From contig JACRAT010000043.1 of the NCBI GenBank assembly GCA_016234685.1, forward strand, positions 124,001 through 188,000: DNA of 64,000 nt, read 5' to 3'. The DNA comes from Nitrosomonadales bacterium (lineage in GTDB: Bacteria > Pseudomonadota > Gammaproteobacteria > Burkholderiales > Gallionellaceae). Under the pieces are notes generated by a model, which was not told the DNA's origin, made no database searches, and worked only from the letters and a program-made list of their open reading frames with translations. Shown in pieces: positions 40,277 through 50,571 of the stretch (within the stretch, counting starts at the first letter, position 1; every line of letters starts with the position of its first letter). The position numbers were made by a program, and so were the translations under genes.

Positions 40277-40349
40277 CGTCATTCCGGCGAAGGCCGGAAT
40301 CCAGTGGTTTTATTCAAGATGCCGTTGATTTTGTCCGTGCATTGCACGG
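40277..40349 (+). repeat. Left 73-bp terminal inverted repeat of the GIY-YIG element
   Basis: CGTCATTCCGGCGAAGGCCGGAATCCAGTGGTTTTATTCAAGATGCCGTTGATTTTGTCCGTGCATTGCACGG; gapless, 67/73 identical to the reverse complement of 40798-40870. Confidence 0.9.
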
Positions 40350-40411
40350 GGGTTTTAACCAACTGGACACCGGCTGTTGCCGGTATGACGAAAAACCGGG
40401 GGGGCGATACG

Positions 40412-40702
40412 ATGAGCAAGCTGCCGTGCGTATATCTGCTTGCCAGTAAACGTAACGGTACCTTGTACGTCGGAGTCACTTCGGATTTGGTGAAGCGAGT
40501 GTGGGAACACAAGAATCACGTTGTCGATGGTTTCACCAAACAGCATGGCGTGGATCAACTGGTTTGGTATGAAGTGCATGAAACCATGGAATCCGCCATT
40601 CAGCGCGAGAAGGCAATCAAGGAATGGCAGCGAGCATGGAAATTGAAGTTGATTGAAGAGAGCAATTCAGACTGGAAGGATTTGTACGACACGATATGTT
40701 AG
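40412..40702 (+). CDS. Small GIY-YIG domain nuclease
   Basis: LPCVYLLASKRNGTLYVGVTSDLVKRVWEHKN...VWYEVHETMESAIQREKAIKEWQRAWKLKLIE, matches single-domain GIY-YIG proteins. Confidence 0.9.
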   Translation: MSKLPCVYLLASKRNGTLYVGVTSDLVKRVWEHKNHVVDGFTKQHGVDQLVWYEVHETMESAIQREKAIKEWQRAWKLKLIEESNSDWKDLYDTIC

Positions 40703-40797
40703 TCCGTCATCCCGGCAGCGAGTCGTCATACCGCCCCTTCGACAGGTTCAGGATAAACTGACCTGCGGTCAGGTCGGTATCCAGTCAAAAATACGGT

Positions 40798-40870
40798 CCG
40801 TGCAACGCACGGACAAAACCAACTGCATATTGAATAAAACCGCTGGATTCCGGCCTACGCCGGAATGACG
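40798..40870 (-). repeat. Right 73-bp terminal inverted repeat of the GIY-YIG element
   Basis: See left repeat; both ends even encode matching peptides in the ORF track (DKINGILNKTTGFRPSPE / [18 protein letters not shown]). Confidence 0.9.
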
Positions 40871-40885
40871 GCTCAGGTAAGCGAC

Positions 40886-42364
40886 ATGTTAAGAATCTAC
40901 AACACCCTCACCCGCGACAAGCAGGAATTCATTCCCCTCGAAGCCAACAAAGTGCGCATGTATGTGTGCGGCATGACGGTCTACGACTTTTGCCACTTGG
41001 GCCACGCGCGCGTGATGGTGGTGTTCGACATGGTGCAGCGCTGGCTGAAGGCGTCCGGTTATGAGGTGACCTACGTCCGCAACATCACCGACATCGACGA
41101 CAAGATCATCAAGCGCGCGGCGGAGAGCAATGAGTCCATCCATGCGCTGACGCAGCGCTTCATAGCCGCGATGCATCAGGACGCTGACGCGCTGGGCGTG
41201 CAGCGCCCCGACCACGAGCCGCGCGCGACGCAGTTCGTGCCGCAGATGCTCTCCATGATCGAGCAGTTGGAGCGGAACGGCTTGGCCTATCAGGCTGCTG
41301 ATGGCGACGTGAACTACGCGGTGCGCAAGTTCGACGGCTACGGCAAACTCTCCGGCAAATCGCTGGAAGACCTGCGCGCCGGTGAGCGCGTCGAGGTCGC
41401 ATCCAACAAGCATGACCCGCTGGACTTCGTGCTGTGGAAATCGGCCAAGGAATTCGAAGCCGACGAAGTGAAATGGGATTCCAAGTGGGGCAAAGGCCGC
41501 CCCGGCTGGCACATCGAGTGTTCGGCGATGGGTTCGGAACTGCTTGGTAAACACTTCGACATCCACGGCGGTGGCGCGGATTTGCAGTTCCCGCATCACG
41601 AGAACGAGATCGCCCAGAGTGAAGGTGCGCACCAATGCCAGTACGTCAACTACTGGATGCACAACGGTTTCATCCGCGTGGACAACGAGAAGATGTCCAA
41701 GTCGCTGGGCAACTTCTTCACCATCCGCGAGGTGCTGAAAAAGTACGATGCGGAAGTGGTGCGTTTCTTCATCCTGCGCGCGCATTACCGCAGCCCGTTG
41801 AATTATTCGGATGCGCATCTGGATGATGCCAAGGGGGCGTTGACTCGGCTGTATACGGCGCTGAAGGAGGCAGGCACAGAACTACGGCGTCCAATATCGG
41901 CTATTTCTGTCGACCAACTTAAGGTGCAGGATGGGGATGTGAGCTTGGTATCCCTGTTTGTTGATGCTATGGATGATGATTTCAATACCTCGGAAGCCGT
42001 GTCCTTACTATTCATAATGGCTAGCGATATTTTTGTCACAGTCAATGATCTTCGGGATACAGAACGTCGGCCAGACCGTGTTCCAATTGAATATCAGAAA
42101 GAATTCTTAGCCAAACGTGCTACGCAGCTCAAGTCTCTGGCGGGTGTGCTGGGTCTGTTGCAGCGCGATCCGCAGGAATTCCTGCAAGGTGGCGCGGGCG
42201 ACGGTGACTTGGACGATGCCGCCATTGCCTCGCAGATCGAAGCCCGCGCCGCTGCTAAGAAAGCCCGTGATTTCGCCGAAGCCGACCGCATCCGCAAATC
42301 CTTGCTGGAGGCGGGCATCGTGCTGGAAGATACGCCGCAAGGGACGACTTGGCGGCGGTCATAG
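40886..42364 (+). CDS. cysS: Cysteinyl-tRNA synthetase
   Basis: [74 protein letters not shown]. Confidence 0.97.
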   Translation: MLRIYNTLTRDKQEFIPLEANKVRMYVCGMTVYDFCHLGHARVMVVFDMVQRWLKASGYEVTYVRNITDIDDKIIKRAAESNESIHALTQRFIAAMHQDADALGVQRPDHEPRATQFVPQMLSMIEQLERNGLAYQAADGDVNYAVRKFDGYGKLSGKSLEDLRAGERVEVASNKHDPLDFVLWKSAKEFEADEVKWDSKWGKGRPGWHIECSAMGSELLGKHFDIHGGGADLQFPHHENEIAQSEGAHQCQYVNYWMHNGFIRVDNEKMSKSLGNFFTIREVLKKYDAEVVRFFILRAHYRSPLNYSDAHLDDAKGALTRLYTALKEAGTELRRPISAISVDQLKVQDGDVSLVSLFVDAMDDDFNTSEAVSLLFIMASDIFVTVNDLRDTERRPDRVPIEYQKEFLAKRATQLKSLAGVLGLLQRDPQEFLQGGAGDGDLDDAAIASQIEARAAAKKARDFAEADRIRKSLLEAGIVLEDTPQGTTWRRS

Positions 42365-42454
42365 TCGTTACGCCAACTTCCCACGCTCTAGTCCTTGGCC
42401 CAAGACGCTCACAGCAGCGGGGTATCTTGGGCTAAGTCGTTTTCAGCCACGGCC

Positions 42455-43492
42455 TCAGAAGAACTCGGCGTCCTGATTGTTTTGCAGAACCGCCAAGTCG
42501 CCGCTGGCGATGAGGTCTTCGTAGCCGCAGACTTGGTTGCGGCCATGGTCTTTGGCGAAGTAGAGGGCTTCGTCGGCCTTGCCTATCACTTCTGAAGGGG
42601 TGTCAGTTGCAGCGACGGAAGAGAAGCCGATGGAGATGGTGACTTGGCCGACCTGCGGGAAGGCGTAGCTTGCCACAGCCTGACGGAACTGTTCGAGCTT
42701 GAGCCGCACGCCTTCGGCTCCGACGTTGCGCATCAGGACGACGAACTCTTCGCCGCCGAAGCGGTAGAGGCGATCGTGGCGACGGAAGGAGCGGCGCATC
42801 AGATTGGCCATCAGGATCAGAACCTCGTCGCCGTAAAGATGGCCGAAGTTGTCGTTGATGCGTTTGAAGAAGTCGATGTCGATCACTGCCAGCCAATGAT
42901 GGTTGCCGGCTTGCCGTTGCTCGTCTGGGCGCTTGGCCGATTGTTCGCTGTAGGCGGCGAGCAGCCCGGCGAAACCTTGCTCGAAGGTCTTGCGGTTGAG
43001 CAGCCCGGTCAGCGTGTCGTGCTGGCTGTCGCGCAGCAGGTCGAGATAGTTGCGGAACACGCCGATGATGCCGTCGAGCACGTCTTGCTCGTTCTCACTC
43101 ATCGCCTGTTGGCCAATGAACTCGAAGATCGCATAGGGTTTTTCGCCCAGCACGATGGGGATGCAGACCTTGTGGCCTGCATCCGATGGGGTGGAGATGG
43201 TCGTCAGGCTGGATAACGCTTGGGCGATGGGCGAATCCGCCAAGACGGGCGTTACTTGGTCGTCTTGCGGCAGGTCGTTGCTGCTGCGCACTTCGCCTTT
43301 CTCGCTCCAGGCCGACAGCGCCAGCAGATAGCCGGCTTCGCCTTCCAGCACGTCGTACAGATGCACGTCGTCGATGCGAGTCAGCGAGAGCATGGTATTC
43401 ATCAGGCTGACCTTCAGCAAGGACGTGTCGCGGTAGCGCGTCAGCGTTTCCAAATGCTGGAGTATCTTGCCGGTCATGGGTGAGGGTCTCAT
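42455..43492 (-). CDS. GGDEF-domain protein (putative diguanylate cyclase)
   Basis: DTLTGLLNRKTFEQGF, DIDFFKRINDNFGHLYGDEVL, YRFGGEEFVVLMRN. Start may be internal. Confidence 0.9.
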   Translation of the reverse strand: MRPSPMTGKILQHLETLTRYRDTSLLKVSLMNTMLSLTRIDDVHLYDVLEGEAGYLLALSAWSEKGEVRSSNDLPQDDQVTPVLADSPIAQALSSLTTISTPSDAGHKVCIPIVLGEKPYAIFEFIGQQAMSENEQDVLDGIIGVFRNYLDLLRDSQHDTLTGLLNRKTFEQGFAGLLAAYSEQSAKRPDEQRQAGNHHWLAVIDIDFFKRINDNFGHLYGDEVLILMANLMRRSFRRHDRLYRFGGEEFVVLMRNVGAEGVRLKLEQFRQAVASYAFPQVGQVTISIGFSSVAATDTPSEVIGKADEALYFAKDHGRNQVCGYEDLIASGDLAVLQNNQDAEFF

Positions 43493-43601
43493 GGTTCAGA
43501 TACTACGGCTGATCGCGGAAAAATTGAACGGAATTTTCCAGCAAGATGGCTCTTGATGGCGTCATTCCCGCGCGCGAGGGACGATATTCAGGCGAGCGAG
43601 T

Positions 43602-44474
43602 TCAATGCGCGCCACTCATCCGAACCGCCGCCACCTGTTCGCAGACTTGCGCTGCGCCTTGCAGGATGCGCGGCCCGGCGCGGCTCATCAGATCGGGAGG
43701 GATAAAGGCGGCGGGCGGGATCGTGGGCAGTGTACGCCAGCTGCGGCGGGCCTCCGCTGCATCCGTTTCATTGGCGGCAAGGGCGAAGAACAGGGCGGGC
43801 TGCGCGGCCAGCAGGCCCTCGGCGGAGATGGTCGGGGTGAGCAGGGGCGCAGCGGCGAACACGTTCTCCGCGCCGCACAGCCGCAACACATCGCTGATGA
43901 TGTGCGTGCCGTTCACCGTGAGCAATGGCGCGGTGGCGATCTGGAAATAGGCGCGTACCAGCGGCGGATGGGCGTAGCGGCGGCGCAACTCGTCGCGCTG
44001 CTGCTCAAAAGCGCGGGCGGCGGCCTCGGCAGTCTCGTTGCTCTGCGCGACTTGCCCCAGCAGGCGCAACGCCTTCGGTATGTCGTCCAGCCGATGCGGG
44101 TCGAGTACCAGCAGCTTCAAGCCCAGCTTGCCGAACATGGCGCGGTCACGCGCGGAAAGTCCGCTCTGCCAAGCCAGCACCAAATCCGGCTTGAGTGCCA
44201 GCAGCCGTTCCCAATCCAGCCGAAAAGCGTCGCCAACCTGCGGAAGTTGCCGCGCCGCAGCAGGAAAATCGCTATATGCCGTGACCGCCACCAACTGTCC
44301 GCCCAGCCCGGCAGCGTAAGCCAGTTCGGTGATGTGGGGGGCAAGCGAGACGATGCGCTGCGGCGATGCGGAGAAAGTCAGCGTGACGCCGTTGTCATCG
44401 TTGATGCGCAACGGCGCGGCTTGCAGCGGGGCGGCAAGCAGAGCGGCAAGGAGTAATAAATGCCGCCCTTTCAT
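43602..44474 (-). CDS. BtuF-like periplasmic cobalamin/metal-chelate binding protein
   Basis: Signal peptide; ASPQRIVSLAPHITELAYAAGLGGQLVAVTAYSDFPAAARQLPQVGDAFRLDWERLLALKPDLVLAWQSG. Confidence 0.85.
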   Translation of the reverse strand: MKGRHLLLLAALLAAPLQAAPLRINDDNGVTLTFSASPQRIVSLAPHITELAYAAGLGGQLVAVTAYSDFPAAARQLPQVGDAFRLDWERLLALKPDLVLAWQSGLSARDRAMFGKLGLKLLVLDPHRLDDIPKALRLLGQVAQSNETAEAAARAFEQQRDELRRRYAHPPLVRAYFQIATAPLLTVNGTHIISDVLRLCGAENVFAAAPLLTPTISAEGLLAAQPALFFALAANETDAAEARRSWRTLPTIPPAAFIPPDLMSRAGPRILQGAAQVCEQVAAVRMSGAH

Positions 44475-44484
44475 GCTGCCAACT

Positions 44485-45600
44485 TCACTGCTGGTAGCGT
44501 GCCGCCAGCGCCACGCGCTTGAGATAGGCCTCGCGCGCGATCTGCACGTCCTCGATGAACTGCGGCAACTCGGGGATCAGCAGTGCTTGCGGGCCATCGA
44601 CCAGCGCCTTGGTCGGGACAGGGTGAAAGTCCACCAGCACCATGTTCGCACCGGCCATCACGCCCTGAGCGGTGGCGTGCATGATGTCGAGGATGCCGTC
44701 CGGCCCGGCGGCGCGCGTGCCGACCGAGTGCGACGGGTCGATGCACACCGGCATCCGCGTCAGGCGCTTGACCACCGGGACGTGAGCGAAATCCACCAGA
44801 TTGCGGTGCGGGTCGCCCATGTTGGTCTTCATGCCGCGCAGGCCGAACACCACGTTGCGATTGCCTTCCGAAGCCAGATATTCGGCGGCGTTGAGCGATT
44901 CGTCCAGCGTGATGCCGAAGCCGCGCTTCAACAGCACCGGCATCTCGGTCTGGCGACCGACGATCTTGAGCAGCTCGAAGTTCTGTGTGTTGCGGGTGCC
45001 AATCTGCAACATCACGCCAGTGGGGTTGCCGGTCTGATCCAACGCGGCGCGGATCTCGTCCAGATGCGACTCATGGGTGATCTCCATCGCGATCACCTTG
45101 ATGCCGTATTTGCCCGCCAGCTCGAACACCCAGGGCAGACACGCCTTGCCGTGGCCCTGGAAGGCATACGGGCTGGTGCGCGGTTTGTACGCACCCATGC
45201 GGGTGCAGACCTGACCGTTGTCGCGTACCGCCTTCAGCATCAGCTCGACATGCTCGCGGTTGTCCACCGCGCACAGCCCAGCGAAGAGGTTGAAAGTGTC
45301 TTGCTCGAAGCGCACGCCGTTGTATTCAAAATGCGAGGGGCGCTCGTCGTCCTTGTGGCGGCCAAGGATGCGGTATTCCTGCGATACCCGCACCACGCGC
45401 TCGACGCAGGGCAGATTCTGCATGTCTTCGATCTCCAGCGCCTTGGTGTCGCCGATCAGATACAGCTCGGTCAGCGTCTGCTCTTCGCCGCGCTCGGTAT
45501 GGACGCGGGTCTTGATGCCCGGCAGGGCGTCGAGATGGTTCATCAGGCGCTGGAACTCGGCGTTGTCGGGGGTGGTGTTGGAAGCGAGAAGCAGGATCAT
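44485..45600 (-). CDS. 3-deoxy-7-phosphoheptulonate (DAHP) synthase
   Basis: MGAYKPRTSPYAFQGHG; QIGTRNTQNFELLKIVG; PVLLKRGFGITLDE; CIDPSHSVGTR. Confidence 0.9.
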   Translation of the reverse strand: MILLLASNTTPDNAEFQRLMNHLDALPGIKTRVHTERGEEQTLTELYLIGDTKALEIEDMQNLPCVERVVRVSQEYRILGRHKDDERPSHFEYNGVRFEQDTFNLFAGLCAVDNREHVELMLKAVRDNGQVCTRMGAYKPRTSPYAFQGHGKACLPWVFELAGKYGIKVIAMEITHESHLDEIRAALDQTGNPTGVMLQIGTRNTQNFELLKIVGRQTEMPVLLKRGFGITLDESLNAAEYLASEGNRNVVFGLRGMKTNMGDPHRNLVDFAHVPVVKRLTRMPVCIDPSHSVGTRAAGPDGILDIMHATAQGVMAGANMVLVDFHPVPTKALVDGPQALLIPELPQFIEDVQIAREAYLKRVALAARYQQ

Positions 45601-45651
45601 GGAGTCACCTCGGATGGGGAGTTATCGCGTCGATGTACTTGCGAGGGCGGG

Positions 45652-46095
45652 TCACTTGCCCGACAGCACCGGCCATTGTTTGGCCCATTGCTCCAGCGGG
45701 TCGCGGGTGAATCCGCTCTTGCCGAACAACTGCCAGCGTCCGATTACATAGCACAGCAGCACGTTGGCACGTGCGCCGATGTCGGTGTCGGCGGGCAATT
45801 CGCCTTCGGTCACGGCGATGCGCAGCGATTGCTTGAGCGTGGCTTCGATGCGGTCGAGCAACTGGTTGATGCGCAGTTGCAAGCGATCATTCTCGTTCAC
45901 CAGTGCGTCGCCGATCAGCACGCGGGTCATGCCGCGATTCTTCTGGGCGAAGCGCAGCAGCAGGAACAGCACGTTCTCGACCTGCTTCAGGCCGCTGGTC
46001 TCTTCGGTGGTGATCTTCTCGCCCTTGGGTTGTGCCAGCATGGTGGCGATGGTTTGCAAGATCTGTAGTTTGCGTTCACCGGGTTTTGTGGCCAT
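45652..46095 (-). CDS. SlmA-like protein; reads as shorter than a full TetR-family protein
   Basis: KPGERKLQILQTIATMLAQPKGEKITT...ENVLFLLLRFAQKNRGMTRVLIGDALVNENDRLQLRINQLLDRIEATLKQSLR resembles SlmA. Confidence 0.7.
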   Translation of the reverse strand: MATKPGERKLQILQTIATMLAQPKGEKITTEETSGLKQVENVLFLLLRFAQKNRGMTRVLIGDALVNENDRLQLRINQLLDRIEATLKQSLRIAVTEGELPADTDIGARANVLLCYVIGRWQLFGKSGFTRDPLEQWAKQWPVLSGK

Positions 46096-46152
46096 GTTCT
46101 CTCCTTGCTTGTTGCGCCGTCGCATTGGCTTATGCCGGGTGACGGGCTCGTC

Positions 46153-46785
46153 CTACCGTAATCGTGCCAGATTCCTAGGCAGCTCCAGCACATCCTTGAT
46201 CTTCACATCTACCGCTGCGGGCATACGCTGTCCGGCGTTCACCCACACGGTCTTCATGCCTAAACGCTTGGCGGTTTGCAGATTCTCCAAGCTGTCTTCC
46301 ACCATCACGCAGCGCGCCGGGGTCAGTCGGTGTTTCTTCAGCAGCCGCACGTAGCCCGACAGTTGCGGCTTGGGGCGGAAGCCGGTCTGCTCGATGGCGA
46401 ACACATCGTCGAACAGGTCGTCTACTTTCAGCAACGCCAGCACCGCGCGGGCGTAATGCTCCGGCGCATTGGAAAACTCCAGCTTGCGCTCCGGCAGCCG
46501 CTTCAGCAGATGGCGCAGGCGCGCTTCGCGCAGCACCATGTTCGGCAGATCGGGGAACTGGTGCGTGTGCCACAAAAAATGCTGCGGGTCTGTGCCGTGA
46601 TGCCGCATCAGCCCGGAAAGCGTCGCGCCGTAACGCTGCCAGTAGTCCACCCGCAAAGTGTTCGCCGCTGCCTCGTCCAGTTGCAGATGCTCCTGCAAAT
46701 ACGCCGTCATGCTGCGGTTGATGTGCGGAAAGATATGCGGCGTGGCGTTGTGCAGCGTGTTGTCCAGATCGAAGATCCAAGTCAC
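46153..46785 (-). CDS. HAD-family pyrimidine 5'-nucleotidase
   Basis: TWIFDLDNTLHNATPHIFPHINRSMTAYLQEHL; GTG at 46785 preferred because the upstream extension is repeat sequence. Confidence 0.85.
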   Translation of the reverse strand: MTWIFDLDNTLHNATPHIFPHINRSMTAYLQEHLQLDEAAANTLRVDYWQRYGATLSGLMRHHGTDPQHFLWHTHQFPDLPNMVLREARLRHLLKRLPERKLEFSNAPEHYARAVLALLKVDDLFDDVFAIEQTGFRPKPQLSGYVRLLKKHRLTPARCVMVEDSLENLQTAKRLGMKTVWVNAGQRMPAAVDVKIKDVLELPRNLARLR

Positions 46786-46890
46786 CCCCCGCTCCCGGTG
46801 GGAGGAGGGGAGTGGGAGTTGCGCCACGCCCCCCACCCTAACCTTCCCCCGAAGGGAGAGGGGACTGAGTCTGTGTTCCGTCCATCATGC

Positions 46891-47784
<894 letters not shown>

Positions 47785-47835
47785 TCAGACGAAATCGGAT
47801 AACGAAACAAGCGGAAGTGCTGAATAAATCGAATG

Positions 47836-47963
47836 CGTCATTCCGGCGCATAACCAGCGACTTTGCTGGCGTCTTTTGCCAGCTTAGTCGAATGGCTAGT
47901 TGTTCCATCAGGCCGGAATCCAGTGTATTCAACCCACTGGGCCCGGCTCGCGCCAGTGCGACG
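47836..47963. repeat. REPIN-like element; left REP split by a 60-bp insertion, right REP degenerate
   Basis: CGTCATTCCGGCGCA (47836-47850) + 60 bp + GGCCGGAATCCAG (47911-47923) rejoin into the 28-nt REP; ACTGGGCCCGGCTCGCGCCAGTGCGACG (47936-47963) is an inverted degenerate copy. Confidence 0.75.
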
Positions 47964-48679
47964 AATTGCTCAGTGCCTCCAAGCGAATCAGCAATCAAAA
48001 CAGGCGCGCATTCTACACCACAAAAGCCAACGGGCAGCCTGTAGCCGTCCGTTGAAAGCGAAGTTTGCGCTCACCGGAGCGAGGCGGGTCGGTGATGGTT
48101 GGAGAGGAGTGTCGCAGAGTCCGGGGGGCGCTAGAGCCGCGCCCCAGTCGGCTCACGTCCCGCGATTGACAGCCTCGCCCCCAGCCCTTAGAGTTCAGCC
48201 CACTTGCACATCTACCGCCCACGTACATCGCCCCGCAAGCACGGCGCAAGACGCACGGCAGATTCCCCCCAGACTGCGAAGGGGGGCGGCAAAGCCGCCG
48301 GGTTGCGCCAAGACCGCCCGTAGGGCGAGTGTCTGGCGGTATCCTCTTTACGGGGGCACCCACCGGCGTACCCCTTGCGGGAGCAGGAGCTGGTCGCAAG
48401 ACAAACCTGTGACCAAACCGCCATCACGTGGCAGTTTGACCGATCACCCGGCACTCTCAGCCCGTTCGCGCTGAGCTTGTCGAAGCGTATCAGCACGGGA
48501 AATCCAGTTGGCAATCTGTTTGAACGAGGGGGGTATGAGTCACCAATCACGGGCAGAAAGTCAAATCAGCGGAAAAACCGTGGGCTGTCCCGGTTTTCCT
48601 TCGCGGTAACTTCACCGCTCCTTCGGGATGGGGGAGTCCCTTTCATTCGTTATGCCTTCAAACCAACATAGGAGCCAAC

Positions 48680-48964
48680 ATGGCTGATACATGGAAATCC
48701 ATCTTTAAGGGAATAATTGAGAACCGCCCCGTGGAAATTGAAATTTACGACGAAGGCGGTTATCGAGTTAACACCACCCAAGGCGCAGACGACCCAGGCA
48801 CCGTCCAAAGCGACGGCTCATCAACCATCATCATTCCACCAACGGCAAAAGGTCGGCAGATAGCCATTGAAGGTGAAACGACCGACGAAATCCGTAAAGA
48901 CCTACTTGCCGAGGGTTTCAGTGAGGCTGCCGCAGATAAAATCGTTGGCAAGCTTTCGGTATAA
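48680..48964 (+). CDS. Hypothetical protein
   Basis: 94 aa with SD-like AGGAG upstream and normal protein-like composition; no recognised family. Confidence 0.55.
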   Translation: MADTWKSIFKGIIENRPVEIEIYDEGGYRVNTTQGADDPGTVQSDGSSTIIIPPTAKGRQIAIEGETTDEIRKDLLAEGFSEAAADKIVGKLSV

Positions 48965-49195
48965 CCCTGCGGTCGTACACATGAATAATCGGGGACAGCA
49001 ACAACTGTCTTTATAGGTGTTATTCCTTATCTAAGTGCCATGAGGGGCAGACTCGACTTAATCTGTACGGTGGCGCAAGCACGTCGCATGGCTCCGCACT
49101 TCCGCCCATCCTTCGACTTCGCTGCGCTACGCTCAGGACGAACGGATCACGGTAGGCTGGGGTGCGGCACGAACCCCTGCCCACCGAACACCCAA

Positions 49196-49510
49196 ATTCG
49201 TGCGCGCAGCGCACACAAAACCGCTTCTACCTCCCCTGTTCCGCCACCGAGTAGCGGAGGCTGGACAGGGAATTCTGACGAATATGTTTGAGTCCGTGGC
49301 TGCGTAGCAGATCGGACGAGTTTATGAGGAAGCCTGACCAGCCGACAACAAGCCGCTCAACGGCTTGTTGCGGCGTAGACTAACCTTTAGGTTATGTCGA
49401 AGCCAACAACGCAGGGAACCCCGAAGGGGTGGCGGATTGGGGGCGCCTTTCTTGGATTACTTTCTTTGTCTCGCCAAAGAAAGTAGTCGGCGTGCGGGGC
49501 CGCTCCCCGC
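49196..49510. repeat. Second, single-orientation copy of the 33585-34160 mosaic unit
   Basis: GTGCGCGCAGCGCACACAAAACCGCTT, CCGAGTAGCGGA, GGACAGGGAATTCTGACGA, TAACCTTTAGGTTATGTCG and GCGCCTTTCTTGGATTACTTTCTTTGTCTCGCCAAAGAAAGTA all recur from 33.6-34.2 kb. Confidence 0.7.
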
Positions 49511-49719
49511 GCTGCCCGTTCGGCTTCTGCCAGCCCCAACCGCTATTTCAATTCCCGTTCCCCAATTCTGGCTACAAGAGGCGAATCGCATCGCGCTTCC
49601 GCCCATCCTTCGACTTCGCTGCGCTCAGGACGAACGGATCAGGGCGCGTTGGTGGTGAGGCCATCGTGAGCGCTGGTGCGCAAGCGCACCTTACTCGGCT
49701 CCATGGGGCGAGGCGGGAC

Positions 49720-50571
49720 TCAGCCGCTGACTTTGACGGCGAGGCCGAGTCGGCGTAGGCGGGCGGCGTAGGTTTCGAGTCGGTCTGGCGGAAGTGCGGA
49801 GAGTCGTGCCGCTTCGGCTTGCAGCGAGGGGCGGGCTAGGCCGTAGAGTAGGATGCCTTGCGGGCGGATGCTGTCGCGCAGCAAATCGGAGAGAAAGGCT
49901 AGATAGGCATCTTCGTCTTCCGCCGCCGGAGCTTTGCCGTCTAGGGCGAACCAGCAGGTTTGCAGCCAGGTGGGGCAGAGTGAGATGGCGGTGGTGAGGT
50001 GTTCGCGGACTTTGGCGAGGCTGGTGCGGGTGTCGTTGATGGCGAGCATCCCGGCTGCGCTGGCGCGGTCGAGTTTGAACCAGACTTCGCCATTGAGTCG
50101 CGCCATCTGGCGCAGGCCTTGTTGCACATGGTCTCGATGGATCAGGCTGCCGTTGGTGATGAGCACCAGCTTTTGCTCGGCTAGGCCGAATTCGGTCTTC
50201 AGCTTGCCGATGAGTGTGATGACTTCGGCGAATTCTGCGGCGCTGGTGGGTTCGCCGTTGCCAGAGAGGGCGAGGTCGTTGATGCGGCGCATCCCTTCCG
50301 GCACGCGGCTCGCCATGAAATCGCCGTGCAGCAGCTCATGCAAGAAGCCGCGCAGCTCCTGTTCCAGCAGCTGCAGATCCACCGGCGGGGCGCTGCCCAA
50401 GGTCAGGTTGGGCACTTGGCAATACAGGCAGCGCCAGTTGCAGGCGTTGTTGGGGTTGAGATTGATGCCGATGGAGACGCCGCCCGCGCGGCGCGAGATC
50501 ACCGGGTAGACGTAGCGCAGTCCGGCGCTGTCGCGGTCGTGGTTGCGAGTGGAAAGCGGGGCGTCGCTCAA
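49720..50571 (-). CDS. Radical SAM protein (TTG start, TTGA overlap with nlpD-like stop)
   Basis: GINLNPNNACNWRCLYCQVPNL (CxxxCxxC-type cluster motif), LALSGNGEPTSAAEF. Confidence 0.85.
   Translation of the reverse strand: MSDAPLSTRNHDRDSAGLRYVYPVISRRAGGVSIGINLNPNNACNWRCLYCQVPNLTLGSAPPVDLQLLEQELRGFLHELLHGDFMASRVPEGMRRINDLALSGNGEPTSAAEFAEVITLIGKLKTEFGLAEQKLVLITNGSLIHRDHVQQGLRQMARLNGEVWFKLDRASAAGMLAINDTRTSLAKVREHLTTAISLCPTWLQTCWFALDGKAPAAEDEDAYLAFLSDLLRDSIRPQGILLYGLARPSLQAEAARLSALPPDRLETYAARLRRLGLAVKVSG

Larger units (their letters stand above)
40277..40870. mobile_element. Putative 594-bp REP-bounded element carrying a GIY-YIG nuclease gene
   Basis: 73-bp imperfect TIRs, internal inverted REP-like copy (40363-40390), single GIY-YIG ORF. 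Confidence 0.55.

Noticed and set aside
44329-46068. 579-aa plus-strand ORF antisense to the DAHP synthase and SlmA-like genes
   Set aside because: Composition (HQ/V/A-rich, no motifs) typical of antisense shadow; the minus-strand genes are recognised families.
48031-48420. RNase P RNA, tmRNA or 6S RNA in the structured intergenic region
   Set aside because: None of the diagnostic conserved motifs I know for these RNAs were recognised.
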